A stretch of 64,000 bases of DNA from Hydnum rufescens UP504 (lineage: Eukaryota > Basidiomycota > Agaricomycetes > Cantharellales > Hydnaceae), in assembly GCA_014904985.1 (NCBI GenBank), contig MU128911.1, positions 443,118 through 507,117 on the forward strand, in the 5' to 3' direction. The notes below the pieces were generated by a model that worked only from the letters and a program-made list of their open reading frames with translations, searched no databases and was not told where the DNA came from. Position numbers and translations under genes: made by a program. Of the stretch, positions 12,763 through 25,941 are shown one piece after another (the stretch's first letter is position 1; the number at the start of each line of letters is the position of its first letter).

Positions 12763-15700
12763 ATGTCGGACTCCATTATATCTTCTGGCGTGATGTCCAC
12801 GTCACGCCGGGACATGATGCGTTCGTCGACGTCACCCCCGGGCTCCGTTTCAATGTCCAATAGTCGCCCCTTTCTCCATCTTCTCAACCCACTAGGTCGA
12901 AATTATCGGGGGTATGAGCAGGCGCACGCCGATCTTGTAGAAGAGGAGGACGAGGAAGATGATACTGAGGGAGACGATGATGACAGAGGGGAAGGGCCCA
13001 GTCGTGGTCGTGCATCTTGGCTTCGCTCTCACCCAGGACCAGGGGGTGTTAACCCCATTCCAATGCACAGTGTTCATACAGAGACACCGGAAAATCAGCA
13101 ACATCATGGACAGTACGAAGATGAAGAGGATGATGGTGAGGTCCCTCAGTCTTTCATGATTGAAGCGCGGCGTAGTACAAAACCCCCGCAGTCTCGCAAT
13201 GTGGGTAGCGACACCAAGTTAAAGACTGCCGGAATGCCTCCACAATCACGATCTAGAATATATCGAAAATCTTCGAGAGTTGGGTTTGGGGATGCGAAAC
13301 CACCATTATCTATGCCTCCCCGGCCATCCGACCTTCAGTCCACAGCCGATTTCACCCTACCCGCGCCTAATATCGCGAGCTCCACCCCTCAAGCCCCTTC
13401 GAGGCGGGGTCTCGATGAATATGAACGTGCTCTGTGGAACTGGGTGAATGTTTACAATCTCGACGCTTTTCTCCAGGAGGTCAGTGCGGAAATGGGTCAC
13501 CCGCGGCGGATCTCTTAATGTTGACTGGCAGGTTTACGCATACTACACTGGGAAGGGTATCTACTGTATCGCTTTGTCTCGAGGGTTAAATTTACTGTAA
13601 GTGAATACTCTCATCTGCTGCCACTCCGTTATCAAGTGCATTTCGCTTCCAATGAAATAGTACTGTTGGCTTCGTCATCGGATTTTCAACATTCCTACTA
13701 GGATGCATCGACTATTCTGCGATCCCCGGTACAACGAAATTGTTCAACGTCCTTGTACCGCATTGTGTGTCCAGGTTAGTGTATTTAGTGTCCGTATGGT
13801 AGTGGGCTGTTCTTTGCTAATGCCACTTGTTATTAAAGGTTTTCAGGCTTCACTCTCTTATTTTTCATCTCGTTTGGGGCATTCTGGACATGGAATTTCT
13901 TTACCTTCGTGGTCGGTATCCTGCGTCTACTAGATATGTACCGGTTCTACACACACCTACTAGACATCCCGGATGTAGGTCGTCCTTCTTTGTCTTAATG
14001 TTCTGCCTAATGCTTCACACGCCCCAGGCTGATATCCAGACCATCTCTTGGCCGGAGATCGTACGTCGGATAGGAAAGATCCGCGAATCAAATCCAGTAA
14101 CTGCACTCTCTTCTGCCAATGCACTCACGACAGACTCGGTGACAGCCCCTCTTGATGCACATGATATTGCTAACCGAATTATGCGACAAGAGAATTATCT
14201 CATTGCCCTTTTCAACAAAGAACTGCTCAATTTGCGATTTCCTCTTCCACTTGCCATTGAGCGATTACTAGGAAGCAATATTGGAGAACGAGGGCAAGGT
14301 CGAACTCTCACGAAGGCACTCGAGTGGAATTTGCGGTTTTGCCTCCTTGGATTTCTGTTTGACCATGATGGGAGAGTGCGGAAGCCCTTTGTAACTCAGA
14401 AGAACCGGAAGGCTCTTGTTGAGGCGTATGTGTCTCCCTTTCTCACTCTCATCTTCCTTTGTCTTGATGAGAGATTTAGTCTCCGGCGTCGTTTCATCTT
14501 CATGGGGTGTTTGAATGCGATCTTCGTCCCCTTTATCGTGCTCTACCTGATCATGTACAGTTTCTTCCGCTACTTTGAGGTGCGTTGTGATCCCTAGGAT
14601 CCAGGGTGATTTTTGCTTATCACTTCTGTAGGAGTATCACAAGAATCCTTCATCGATTGGTGGGCGCCAATACACGCCATTCGCCCAATGGAAGTTTCGC
14701 GAATTCAATGAGCTGCCTCATCTCTTTACTCGCCGACTACATGAATCGTACCCTGCTGCAAGCGAATACATTGACCAGTTCCCAAACGAGAAGATGGCAT
14801 TAGTGATGAAGTGCGTTCAATCATATACTAATTCGGATCCTGTTTTGAAACTTTTATGTGTACAGATTCGTTTCCTTTATCGCTGGCTCGTTCGCTGCCG
14901 TGCTAGTAGTGGCCTCAATTATTGACCCGGATCATTTTCTGCACTTCGAAATCACGCCACACCGCACCGTGCTGTTCTACGTCGGGGTTTTTGGATCAGT
15001 CCTTGCCGTGGCCCGCGGGATGATCCCCGAAGATCATCAAGTCCTCGATACGGAAGATTTGATTCGAGAGGCGATCAGATATACGCATTACATGCCCCAA
15101 GAATGGAAAGGCCAACTTCATTCACAGAAGGTAACATTTTCGTCCTTGATGGCCCTTTGATGCCTTCCTATATAGCCTTATAATAGGTGCACAAGGAATT
15201 CGGACATCTCTTCGAGATGAAGATTACAGTGTACTTTCAAGAGCTTCTATCAGTGTTACTTACCCCATTCATCCTCTGGTTCTCGTTGCCGCCATCTTCG
15301 CCCGTTATCATCGATTTCTTCCGTGAATTCTCAGTACACGTCGATGGCCTTGGTTACGTGTGCAGCTTTGCAGTTTTTGACTTCAAACGGCATGGAAATA
15401 TCAATGTATGTGGGGCCGAGTATTTTCGACCTACCCTACTCACCAACGTTTCTTCGATGCGATAATGCAGTTCGGAGCCCCAACTGAAACTAATGATGAG
15501 CGATATTTGTCGAAGGAGGGAAAAATGGAGAAGAGCTTCCTTAACTTCAAGGTGTGTATCGTAGTGCGCCACACCGATTATGATTTCACCCTGACAGCCC
15601 TACCGCAGGCTGCGAATCCAGACTGGAATCCCACCGATCCTGCGGGGTCCATATATTTAAGTCGCCTCGCAGATCTCACACCCATTCACGAACCACCCAT

Positions 15701-16172
15701 GCATCGACGCCATGCACGCTTTGGAAATCATCGGGGGACGGGCTTGCGCTACAATGCCGGTTACGGTGGTACACGTGCCTTCGCCCATGCCCCCATTCCA
15801 CAAATTCATAGCCCTGGATCTGGGGCAACCCCACCGATGTCGCAAGAACAACGTAACGCCGAGCGAGCCAAGATGTACGAAACAGCCTTCCAGAAATCAC
15901 ACGCGACCAGGTCTGCAGCAGGTGGAGTTGGAGGCCCTGGTGCTGCCAAGGCCACAAAGCCAGCGGCCGCAGTCAAGGAGCCAAGTACTCTTGCAGACGA
16001 CGATATTAGGAGTGATCTAGGGGATTCGTATGTCGACGGGGTTGGTCCGAGAGGCCCTAGAGGTTTAGACGATGATGGAATGGCTGACCAGGTTGAGGTG
16101 GAAGAGCTCGCGAATGGCGGGGTCATGGGGTTGTTGACCCAGATCTACGACCAGCGAAGGCCGGTCTTATGA
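12763..16172 (+). CDS. ATG9: Autophagy lipid scramblase ATG9
   Basis: The multispanning autophagy protein that seeds and scrambles lipids in the growing phagophore; it cycles on Golgi-derived vesicles. ATG 12763 is followed by [20 protein letters not shown] and a long acidic, disordered N-terminus ([15 protein letters not shown] near 12945). The conserved core starts [20 protein letters not shown], then [52 protein letters not shown] and [13 protein letters not shown] (about 14040-14085). Next are [19 protein letters not shown], the reentrant/TM segments near 14490-14577 and 14858-15010, and [19 protein letters not shown]. The tail (15500-16172) is Gly/Ala-rich and ends RRPVL. About ten exons. 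It looks complete. Confidence 0.95.
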
Positions 16173-16756
16173 TCTTGCGCTTCTTTCCTTGCTATTTCGT
16201 TGCCAAGTTCTCATTCATAGACCACATCCACAGTCTACGTAACCGCACCACATAGCATAGCACCGTACATTGAAAGGCATGTTTTGACTTAAAATGCAAA
16301 GCGCTCGCTTGCGCTTCACACTTGTTTATATAAGCTGTAATAATGATATTCGAGTAAGACTACACACATTGACGTTCTAGATTTTAACATTCATCATCCA
16401 CTAGGTCCATGAATGATAACTAATAATTATCTGTTCCGAGAGTAAATGTAGAAATGATGGAGTGGCCTGGCTGGTGAACCTGCTGGCACCACTCTGGCGG
16501 CCACTTTGAAGTCAGAAAGTCACATTGTTAAGATAGGAGATAGCGATGAATGGATAAATCATGTAATGGTCGCGGAGAAATTCAGTGCGAACGAGCCTCG
16601 TCATGTGAGAATGTCAGCGAGCATGGGAAGGCAACCGCACCATGGCAAACTTGCTGATAATGCGGACATTGGATACAGGGGATTGAGAGATGATATCCGG
16701 GGGTAGTAGTCGGGAGAGCAACCACGCGGGGGGACCCTTCGGTGGGTGCGTATGCT
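16173..16756. other. Convergent 3' intergenic region (ATG9 / EH gene)
   Basis: About 580 bp between the ATG9 stop and the EH-protein stop. AT-rich around 16260-16460. I see no coding frame, repeat or RNA gene. Confidence 0.5.
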
Positions 16757-18341
16757 CTACCGGATAAGGCGTGCATTACGGGAGGCTGCCATGGCGGTCT
16801 TGGAAAGTTCTCGATCGATGCTCCATAGCCCGAGGGAAAAGCCCGTCTTGTCGAGAGAGCCTTTGCCCTCAGGATCGCACTCTTTCCTAAAATGGACCAA
16901 CAACAACTTATTAGTCACCGCTTCGCCAAACGAAGTCCCATCCTGTCACGCACCATATGCGGCGCAGAGTGGAGCGATCCAATCGTGAACACGACCATAT
17001 GGCCTTTACCATCTTCCCATGCATACGTGGAACATTACTTTGGTTGTCACCCGTGCTTGGGACCTTATCCAACAAAATGCCCCGCCATCCACTGGACGAG
17101 GGTCCCCACAGTGACGACTGGGACGGAGTCGTCTTTATTGGCGCGTCAACCGTTTCAGTGGGGCGTACAGGATGGACATTCCGGTCAAATAGTGCATCAT
17201 AGCGAGCCTTTGCAGCAGGTGGGATAGGCGGTGGACGCTGGGTGGGTCGGGGGACCTTGAGCCTGGAGGGTGAAGAGGCAGGGCGAGGCGCAAATGGGGG
17301 CGTGGCGGGGACGAAGGATGGGGTCGGTGGGACGCGCCGAATAGAAGATTGAGATGGCTGAAGGGGTGGCGGGGGATAAGATGGGGGCGGATAGGAGGCT
17401 GAATTAGGGGTACGCGGGACAGGTTTTCGTGAAGATGGGACTGGAGGAGCCAACTTGTTGACTTCGCGGTTTCGTGGAGGAAGCCGAGGTGTGTACGGGA
17501 CCTTTGGTTGATTTGCAGGATGTGTAGTATTATTTTTATAATCGCCTCCGCCGGGGGTTTTGTTCAAGACTGTTATTGTTTTGGAACCGGATGGTTGCTG
17601 CTCGGATTCTGGCGCATCGCTATCGGACAGTGATACAGACATCATGGATGATGTTGAGTTTGTGTGGCCATGCCCCAGTCGAGGAGCCGAAAGGCCGGGG
17701 GGAGGTTGGACATCCAAGAATTTATTAAGTCCGGAAGAATATTGACTCTGAGAAACATTATACCACGAGGAGGTGCTAGAAGACGACGTCGTTCGATCTC
17801 GTGGGAGGGCTGAGGCAGGGGATACAGCGGGGGCAGAATACTTGCGCATGGGCAATGGTGGGGCTCTGCTATGTGAAGATTCCGCCTGGTCGGTCGCGTG
17901 ACCATCATCTGAGCTAGGTGTAATCTCCAAGTTTATGAGTGAGCCTTGATAAGATGAAGAGGAAGCACGGGAACTAGGGCTAGGATATCGTGCTGAACTG
18001 GATGACGAAGAACCAGGAGGAAATGTTGCCGTCCCCGCCGCAGTTTGGACCGATGGGGAAACGAGTGTCGCAATTTCGCGAACATCAATCAAGGACGATT
18101 TCCATCCCGCCGTTTCTGGTGAAGGGGATCTTGAACGGGATTGAGGAGGCGTCGGGACTGGGGCAGCTGGAGTTATAAATGTAAGCTGTCGTGCGGCAGG
18201 TGAAATCGGATAATCCAGAGGGGATTCTGGGGCCGGCAACATAAGATTCGTAGACGCACTGGAAGTGCTATCAGGCTCTGAGAGATATCTCCCTGTCTCG
18301 AAAGCTTCAATCCGAGAGCGCAGCGCAGGACTTGGAGCCAT
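16757..18341 (-). CDS. EH-domain protein, IRS4/TAX4-like
   Basis: A long disordered Ser/Pro-rich protein with a C-terminal EH (Eps15 homology) domain, which binds NPF motifs. In yeast Irs4/Tax4 the domain regulates phosphoinositide and autophagy functions. The ATG at 18341 (MAPSPALRSRIEAFE) opens a long exon with polyproline segments (YPPPSYPPPPL) and Ser runs. The EH domain starts AKARYDALFDRNV, goes through MHGKMVKAIWSCSRLDRSTL-RRIW, and after a 62-nt intron at about 16951-16890 continues KECDPEGKGSLDKTGFSLGL, WSIDRELSKTAM, NARLIR and a stop at 16759-16757. Only the C-terminal domain is informative; the assignment to IRS4 rather than other EH proteins rests on domain position. Confidence 0.75.
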
Positions 18342-18932
18342 CGCAGGCTGCGGCAACGGAAGTTACCGATCCCATTTCTCAATTATTTGGCGCCCACAAT
18401 GCCTCACATGCACAGCGTTCTGCGGCTCGAGTACTTCAAGGAGGTAGGGATGGGTTTGGGCCACAGTCGAATTTTATTCTCGAGTTTCAAAGGAATTCGC
18501 TCCGACAAACTTTAAAATACGGGACCTTAACCCCGTCAATCAATTAGATCAATCACCCAAAAATGATGAATTCTAGTCCTTGTCACAACTGTACAGGTCA
18601 TGGTGTATAAAACGGAATGTAGAGATGATATATCTCGGATGAAATTCCACTGCCAAGGAGTGCCAGACCGCATATTCAATGTGAATTGCGAATGCAAGTT
18701 CGCGGGTCTCAAGGTAGAGTGGATTGTGCCTGTGTAAGGCAAGGCAAGAATTCGGCTGTGATGGGTAGGACGAGGATATCGCAGTGGTGGAACCCTCCAC
18801 ACATTTGTCTGTCTTACGGATGCAAATTTTCGCAGCTCCCAGGCCGACACAACAGGCGCGATAGACCTATCAACAGAACCCCTCATTGTTGCACCTGCAC
18901 GCTCTGGAGTGTTGTTCTGTCGATAACAAAAC
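18342..18932. promoter_or_regulatory. Divergent promoter region, EH gene / YPT6
   Basis: 590 bp between divergent start codons with no supported gene; it should carry both promoters. No obvious motif beyond AT-rich stretches. Confidence 0.4.
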
Positions 18933-19806
<874 letters not shown>

Positions 19807-20380
19807 GGCTCTTGTCTCGACGGCCGACTCGAAATTTGGCTCTTTACGCGCCCAATTCGCGCATTGCATTACCACGCTCAGATTGCTCAGATTGTATTTA
19901 CATTCATGGTATGTTTCGGTAGCACCTATCGTGTGGGCCGCGTATATATTTGATTCTCCCGAGCTGTGGCTGTGTCTTTCTCGGTCTCACCGCAATACGT
20001 TCCCAAGGCATATCTTATGCGCCTAGGATTATTCGGTAAATCCATCAGCGCCATAGATGTCCTTGGGCGACAAGTCGCACTCACACTTGCACTACGAGCG
20101 TAATTATGGTCTCAACAGATAAATGCCTTGCTGTATTAAGTAAATACATATTTCTGCGGCGTACTCTGAATAGGGATCGTAAGGACTGCATACAAAAGAA
20201 GTCGACTTGCTCTTCGTTTCCCGCTAGTGATTTCAGCCCAGTGGGGCCCTGGGATTTGCAAAGATGAGTGGGAAGGAATTCCCCCCAAGTCGATACCCAC
20301 ACCCCCAATCCCCAGTGCTCCCCTTCAGTGCCGCCATAGCTGCACTTAAGTGAATTGCATCCGGCTCATTACAATTTCCC
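19807..20380. other. Intergenic, no gene seen
   Basis: About 570 bp between YPT6 and the carbonic anhydrase gene. Open frames here are short and lack family resemblance; the distal part should hold the carbonic anhydrase promoter. Confidence 0.4.
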
Positions 20381-21217
20381 ATGTGGCGACTGAAATTTCG
20401 ATCCCCGACTCTCGTTCATTTATTCCCATCCCCCGGTTCAATAATCCGCATCTCCTCCTTCAACTACTCCAAGGTCATGTCTACCGCTGACGAACCCACC
20501 GAGGTCAAGGAGACTAGCTTCCCACTTGATACGGCTGCTCGGGAGGTAAGGTGTCCGCGTTCGTTCGCAGTCTCAGAGTAGATCTCAAGTTAAATGCGCA
20601 CCCCATAGATACTAGTTCTTTCCTGCATGGATCCCAGAATCCTGTGAGGCTGCCCAATTTCCCTGGGAAATAGGACTCTTATTGCCATCTCCCTAGTCCT
20701 AGTCCTGCTCGAGTCCTGGGACTACCGGCCGGCGCCGCCTTCACCGTTCGCAATGCTGGGGGCCGAGCGTGGGTCTACGCATCTTATAATACCGTCCATA
20801 CGTTGACTGCCCTATTCGTTCAGCGCCGAGGCTATCCGAAGCATCGTCGTCGCTCAACAGCTCCTTACCGTGAAGGAAATCAGGGTACTCCATCATGTGC
20901 ATACCTTCCACGTTTCCAAGGTTATTTTGCGTAACGATGCCGAACTCATACTTCTTTTCTGTAATTAGACCGACTGTGGCCTGACCAAGTTCAGAGACGA
21001 CGATCTGCGTGCAAAGCTCATCGCAGACCCCCCCAAGCCGGACGTCCCAATCACCGCAGCAGTCCAAAGCCTGTCGTTCCTCGCGTTTGATGATCTAAAA
21101 CAGAGCGTTCTGGACGATGTCGCATTTCTCAAAGAGCACCCTCTTGTATTGGCAAAGTCGAAAGTCAGCGGCTGGATCTATGACGTCTACACTGGCGAGA
21201 CTACACGGGTCATTTGA
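20381..21217 (+). CDS. Beta-class carbonic anhydrase
   Basis: Interconverts CO2 and bicarbonate with a Cys2His zinc site. Exons read ILVLSCMDPRIL (zinc Cys at 20624-20626 and the Asp/Arg dyad), PARVLGLPAGAAFTVRNAGG, AAEAIRSIVVAQQLLTVKEI, RVLHH joined to TDCGLTKF (His 20894-20896; Cys 20975-20977) and the last exon DDLRAKLIADPPKP to SGWIYDVYTGETTRVI, stop 21215-21217. All three zinc ligands are present. Two in-frame starts exist: 20477 (MSTADEPTE) gives a cytosolic form. An upstream ATG at 20381 adds MWRLKFRSPTLVHLFPSPGS and further basic, Ser-rich sequence without acidic residues, resembling a mitochondrial presequence. I give the longer span. Confidence 0.88.
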
Positions 21218-21718
21218 TTCAAGCGCTGTATCGGCGGCCCTGCCTTTTCTTTCTTTTCTTTTCTTGTCCTCCTGTCTCGCTTGTTCTGTACAATCCAAGT
21301 GCGCTTCTGTCGAAAAACAATCTTGAGTCTGTTACTAGCAGTAATTGTGCTTCGCGTGATGCACTGGAGACAGGCTACGGTCGTCTGCCACATTGAGATC
21401 TACAAGAATAATACTCCTGTTTGAACGCTTTGATTCCTAGTGTTAGAAGGCTTCACAATGAATCAACCAGCCAAACAGCCTCTGATTCATTTCCAGAGGC
21501 CTGTCTGTTTCACATGTAGGAAAAACAGTATATATATGACTAACCCTCTCTTATGTAAACATAAAAAGAATATTAGTGAGCCCAATTATGTAACCATCAA
21601 AAGCGGGCGAACCCGAGGCCACTAACAACAAGTGCATTTTAACGCCTGCAAAACTGTGCCTGATAGGCAGGCCTGTGTTGGCCTGTTCAACTAACGAGCA
21701 AGACACTTGACTTCTGCT
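21218..21718. other. Intergenic, no gene seen
   Basis: Spacer of 500 bp holding the carbonic anhydrase 3' end and the transcription-factor promoter. It includes a pyrimidine-rich run at 21241-21275. No supported gene. Confidence 0.4.
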
Positions 21719-24717
21719 ATGACTGAAGCCCACGAATCGGAGAAACCTGTCTTTGTTTGTGCAACTTGCAATCAGTCATATAGCCGCGCCGAATATCTGC
21801 GTCGTCACGAGCGTAAGGTATGGTTGCACTGTTACAAGATCCGTGGAGGAGCTAATCTATGTGCCGTTGTAGCATACCGCGACTCGTCCATTCCTTTGCG
21901 AAGATTGTCCGAAGACATTTGGTCGAAGGTGAAGTCCCGGCCTGGGGCTCGTGTCAAACCTCGGCTTGACATCGTTCTGGGTAGTGATGTCCTTCTCAGG
22001 CACAGGAGACGTTGTCATCCAGAGGAAGCCGCTCTCACTGAACCTACCAGGCCTCCGCCAGCATCTGGTCCAAAGAAGTCATCCCGACCCAGGAATAGAG
22101 CGGCGCAGCGTCCGTACCCCCCTCGAAGCAAACGAGTCAGTGAATGTGCCCCAGGCTCTTTTCACAATTATAATGCCAATACTTTTGCAGTCTCCCTCTG
22201 TAGCATCACCTGAAATTGATGTAAATGATCCTTTTGGGGATGATGGTCCTGGCACTGGCCTCCTGGAGAACATATCATTCGTCCGAGGCTCCCCTCGAGA
22301 ACAAATGGATTGCTATGACGAAACGCATCATTATCAGCCTATCCCTCCCGTCCCTGTTGGTCCTCCTGATGTAGGATGGTCTCCTGTTAACAGCAACTCG
22401 GACGAATCCTCTAATCTGAATTCACCTCTGAACCCCCCTTCGTATGCCGATACCGCTTCATATATCATCCAACCCTCGCCCGATACTTTATCTGTGTCCA
22501 ATTTGTCTCTTCGTCCTTTCCACCCCGTCGCTCCCCAACACCATATGCCTCCCGAGGCTCATATAATGAATAATTCCTCCTTATCTATCCCCAATATTGA
22601 ACTAGACCCATCGATGTGGGCACACAACCTCTCCCCAACCGACCCTGTCTACAAAACTCCTGTGACAGTCAACCAATTTGGCAGCTGGGTTAGTTCTTGA
22701 ATCAATCTCCCGTTTTTTGACTCATTTCCTTGTGCACTCATACCTTCCAGTATGCCTTTCCTCCTATTCCAGTGGACAACAGTGAGACAAACGGTGATGG
22801 CTGTCCTCCAACACCAGACGAAGTCGCGGACCTGCAACAGCGAGGAGCATATGATGAACTGCGCAAGCGTGGTATCGATTTGCTTCATCCTGAGTGGTCC
22901 ATGATGGACTCTGAGTATCGAGCGCTTCGTCCACGCATTGGGGATCCGTTACTCGATTCCACTGACAGATTTTAGTGCGTGTCTTCCCCTGCGTAGGTAA
23001 AGCTTTGCGAGTTTGACAGCTATTCCTCTCGCCTATAGCATCCCCCCTGGATTGTTCTCTGGTTGCTACACCGTACCGCATTGGCTTCTTCCCCCACTAC
23101 AACGGCTGTCGGTGTTCGCTGCCAATACATTTCGACATATTCTCGGGCATCTGGGTATTATCCATGAGCCTACATTTCGTCTCGCAGTGTGTATTTGTGC
23201 GCCTTCTGGTCGATTTGGGAGCACTCATTTGAATCATACGCGCCTCTTAGGACGTTCATGCGTGGGTGGCATTCGCGCTGTGTACGGCGGGAGGCAACCG
23301 GCCTTATAGAACTCAAAACGCTGAAATTGAGGACGAGCCTTGGGACGCAGTTCAGTCCATTGTCAGGACCGAAGTCAGTATCGATACTTCCCGTTTTTGG
23401 AGTGTGGCTGCTTATCAGTGAATATGTGGTACTAGAAAACCGGCATGTTCGTCAGGCTCTTCTCTCAGCCCGTAAAGGTCCGAGCAAAAGAAGCGCTCGC
23501 AGGCATCCATGCACTCCTTATATACAATTCGCACTCGTTTTTGTCCGACGATCCTTCCGAGCGAGCCGTGGGTGAATTGTTCTTGAATACCATTGCTAAG
23601 GTAACGAGTCTTTGCCGATCATTGTCATACAGCGACAAACACAGCCATGTCACTAGATCGCTCGACGAGTTGGCTTGTTTGATCCGCACGCTGACTTCGT
23701 GAACAATGACTATAATCCCTACGACGATGTAGAATCGGAGTGGCAACGATGGATTCGCCGTGAGGGTTGCCGTAGGTACGTGATAGTCCAAGCTGCCTTC
23801 TATTCATTCACATTATCGGACCTTTTGTCCTTTGCCTCCAGAACGAGCTGGTTGATATATTTCCTTGAGACTGTGGCCGCTTTTGAAAATATGCGTCCAC
23901 CACTTGTAGGTGCATGCGACGTCAAGCACCTCCCCATTCCCGCCGCGCACTCGGCTTGGAAGGCTACAACTTCACGAGCCTGGGCGAGCTTTATGCCCCC
24001 ACCTCCTGCAATGCCCTTCACATTGGACTCCGTTATGGACAAGCTATTCGATTTCTCCGTCACGGCCGCCGATGGATCACCAGCGCCGCCATGTTTCCTT
24101 GATGTTTACGAACTTGGCCCGTTTGCGCGGCTGGTCATGATTGTCACACTCACGCGAGGGATCGTCGAGTTCGGTGAGGGGAAGCAAATGGGTGGATATC
24201 TCGTTTCGAGATGGATCCTCGGTGAAAGGGGCGCTGGAGATGATCGATTACAGTACGATGCCACATCACCAGCCTTCTCTCTGCAAATAATCGATATTTT
24301 GCACAAGGCTCTGGGCCGTGTGAGTTTTTATTTTTCCCAGGTGATTATCGTCATTCCTAATGATGCGTCGATTTTGTCAGTGGAAGATCGGGTGGGATTA
24401 CGACATGGCATGCGAGCTTGAACACAGTCGCAGGGAGACCCGAGATCATCGTCCACAACACCCACAGCCCGAGACAAAGTACTTCATCCACGATGCGATG
24501 CCGTTCTGGTGGATGTCGCATCTTCTGCTTAGTCACCTCTCCACTGTCATTGACCACCAATCCAACGCGCCCTCGGCATTCTATGTGGGTATCACTCCTA
24601 TCACGGACGTACACGATAGCCATGAGCCAGGGAGGAGGTCCCAACCGATTCCTTGGGGTCGATCTGGGGAATATGTATCATGCGGCGAGAGGGATTGCGG
24701 CGTCTGCAGGTCTATAG
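21719..24717 (+). CDS. C2H2 zinc-finger transcription factor with fungal_trans domain
   Basis: A putative nuclear DNA-binding regulator. The ATG at 21719 leads to finger 1, FVCATCNQSYSRAEYLRRHERK, whose second His is supplied across an intron; finger 2, FLCEDCPKTFGR joined to SDVLLRHRRRCH, follows the second intron. A disordered Pro/Ser-rich linker (about 22180-22690) precedes the fungal-specific transcription-factor region. That region has HPEWSMMDSEYRALRPRIG, YTVPHWLLPPLQRLSVFAAN, LGIIHEPTFRLA, VRAKEALAGIHALLIYNSH, TSWLIYFLETVAAFENMRPP and IHDAMPFWWMSHLLLSHLST. Many short introns, including several around 23200-23450 that are hard to place. The C-terminus is uncertain (24717 is one candidate stop). 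The regulated pathway cannot be told. Confidence 0.8.
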
Positions 24718-24750
24718 AGCCCACAGTGTTTATTTGTTTTCGAGATATGG

Positions 24751-24777
24751 TTTTTCTTTTTCTTTTTCTTTTTCTTT
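24751..24777. repeat. (TTTTTC)n microsatellite
   Basis: About four and a half copies of TTTTTC just downstream of the transcription-factor gene, a simple pyrimidine tract. Confidence 0.7.
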
Positions 24778-25941
24778 CGTGTCTGTTTGCTTGTATCCAA
24801 ACTTAGCGTAGTTATAGGTGAAGGTTGTGTACACTCTCAATTGTAAAATGTATGGAGTCTGAGCTAAGGGAAGAAATCTCTGAGGATTGGTGTTGGAACT
24901 GCAAGGGCAGGGCTTTCGATGAAGCCTGAATGAAATATTGCCAGCTGCAGAGCCTGGGGACACGGAACACGCCTCAGACCCGCAGTTAGATCGATCGTTA
25001 TATCTAAGCTTCATGGCCCATGTATACGAACCATCTTCGCGCGCTCTCAAGGGGGCTAAAATAAGACATAATCTCAGCCTGATTATACCTGTCCACAAAG
25101 ATTTGAATTCACTTGGACTCGCGATCGCGTTCTGAATTATCGCGGAGGTCTGTCTGGTGACTACAAGCGACGGCTTCTGCTCATTGTATAGGATCCCTGC
25201 ATGGTGGAGATTTCCTGAGGATACAAAACTTGAAAGGAAGCCCCCAGTGAAGGCAAGGATTCTTGCCAGCGATCTTGCTGGGAGTGGAATTGTGTGACGG
25301 ATATCCCTTGCCGGCAGGGGAGGGTAGGTAGTGGTGTACTAGGTGTTGTCTCGGGTCCGCTGAAAGGTGGAAGCAGTTCAATGCACAGCAATCCCATATA
25401 GCAGTACCACGAGCGCTCTGCCGCGGTCTGACTCCTGGCATCGCTTCATTTACGTCGACCCTCTGCGGATGCGTGTAATAAAACACTGTGGCATGCGATG
25501 GCAGCGGTATTTTGTATCATAGGGGATCCAGGTATAGTGAGAACCGACCTGGAATTGAGGTGGGTGTCAGCCGCCCGGCATCTGCTTTGAAATCTGCTGG
25601 GACTGGCTGGGAAAGGGGCGCACAGATTGCTATGTTCAGTGGTTCCGTAGTTTTCTTTGCTTCATGCCACTTTTTTGTATGTGGATCCTCCGTCCGGCTC
25701 TGAGCACACACTGGTATGGCTGCAAAGTTGGAGTCCAGGAGGGGATCATATTCATATGAAGACCTTGAGTTTTTGATCCCTGGGCTTTTTGTGACATCTT
25801 GATTGATCCAGCTCATCGGTGCAGCTCGATTGCCAAGATATTTCATGTACTGGGATGTCACATCCCATCTCGCCGTAGGTAAAGCATCGACAATAAACAA
25901 CAACAACTGACTAAGCAACCTCATGACCATCGTGACAACTA
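24778..25941. other. Spacer with a doubtful reverse-strand frame
   Basis: Over 1 kb without a convincing gene. A reverse-strand frame from an ATG at 26056 runs 179 codons to 25517 and contains one hydrophobic segment (YLAGMLGALVVTMVMRLL). Its first 115 bases overlap the coding start of the kinase gene on the other strand and I recognise no family, so I do not call it a gene. Confidence 0.3.

Noticed and set aside
16957..18178. Forward frames opposite the EH-domain gene
   Set aside because: Shadows of the long Ser/Pro-rich reverse exon.
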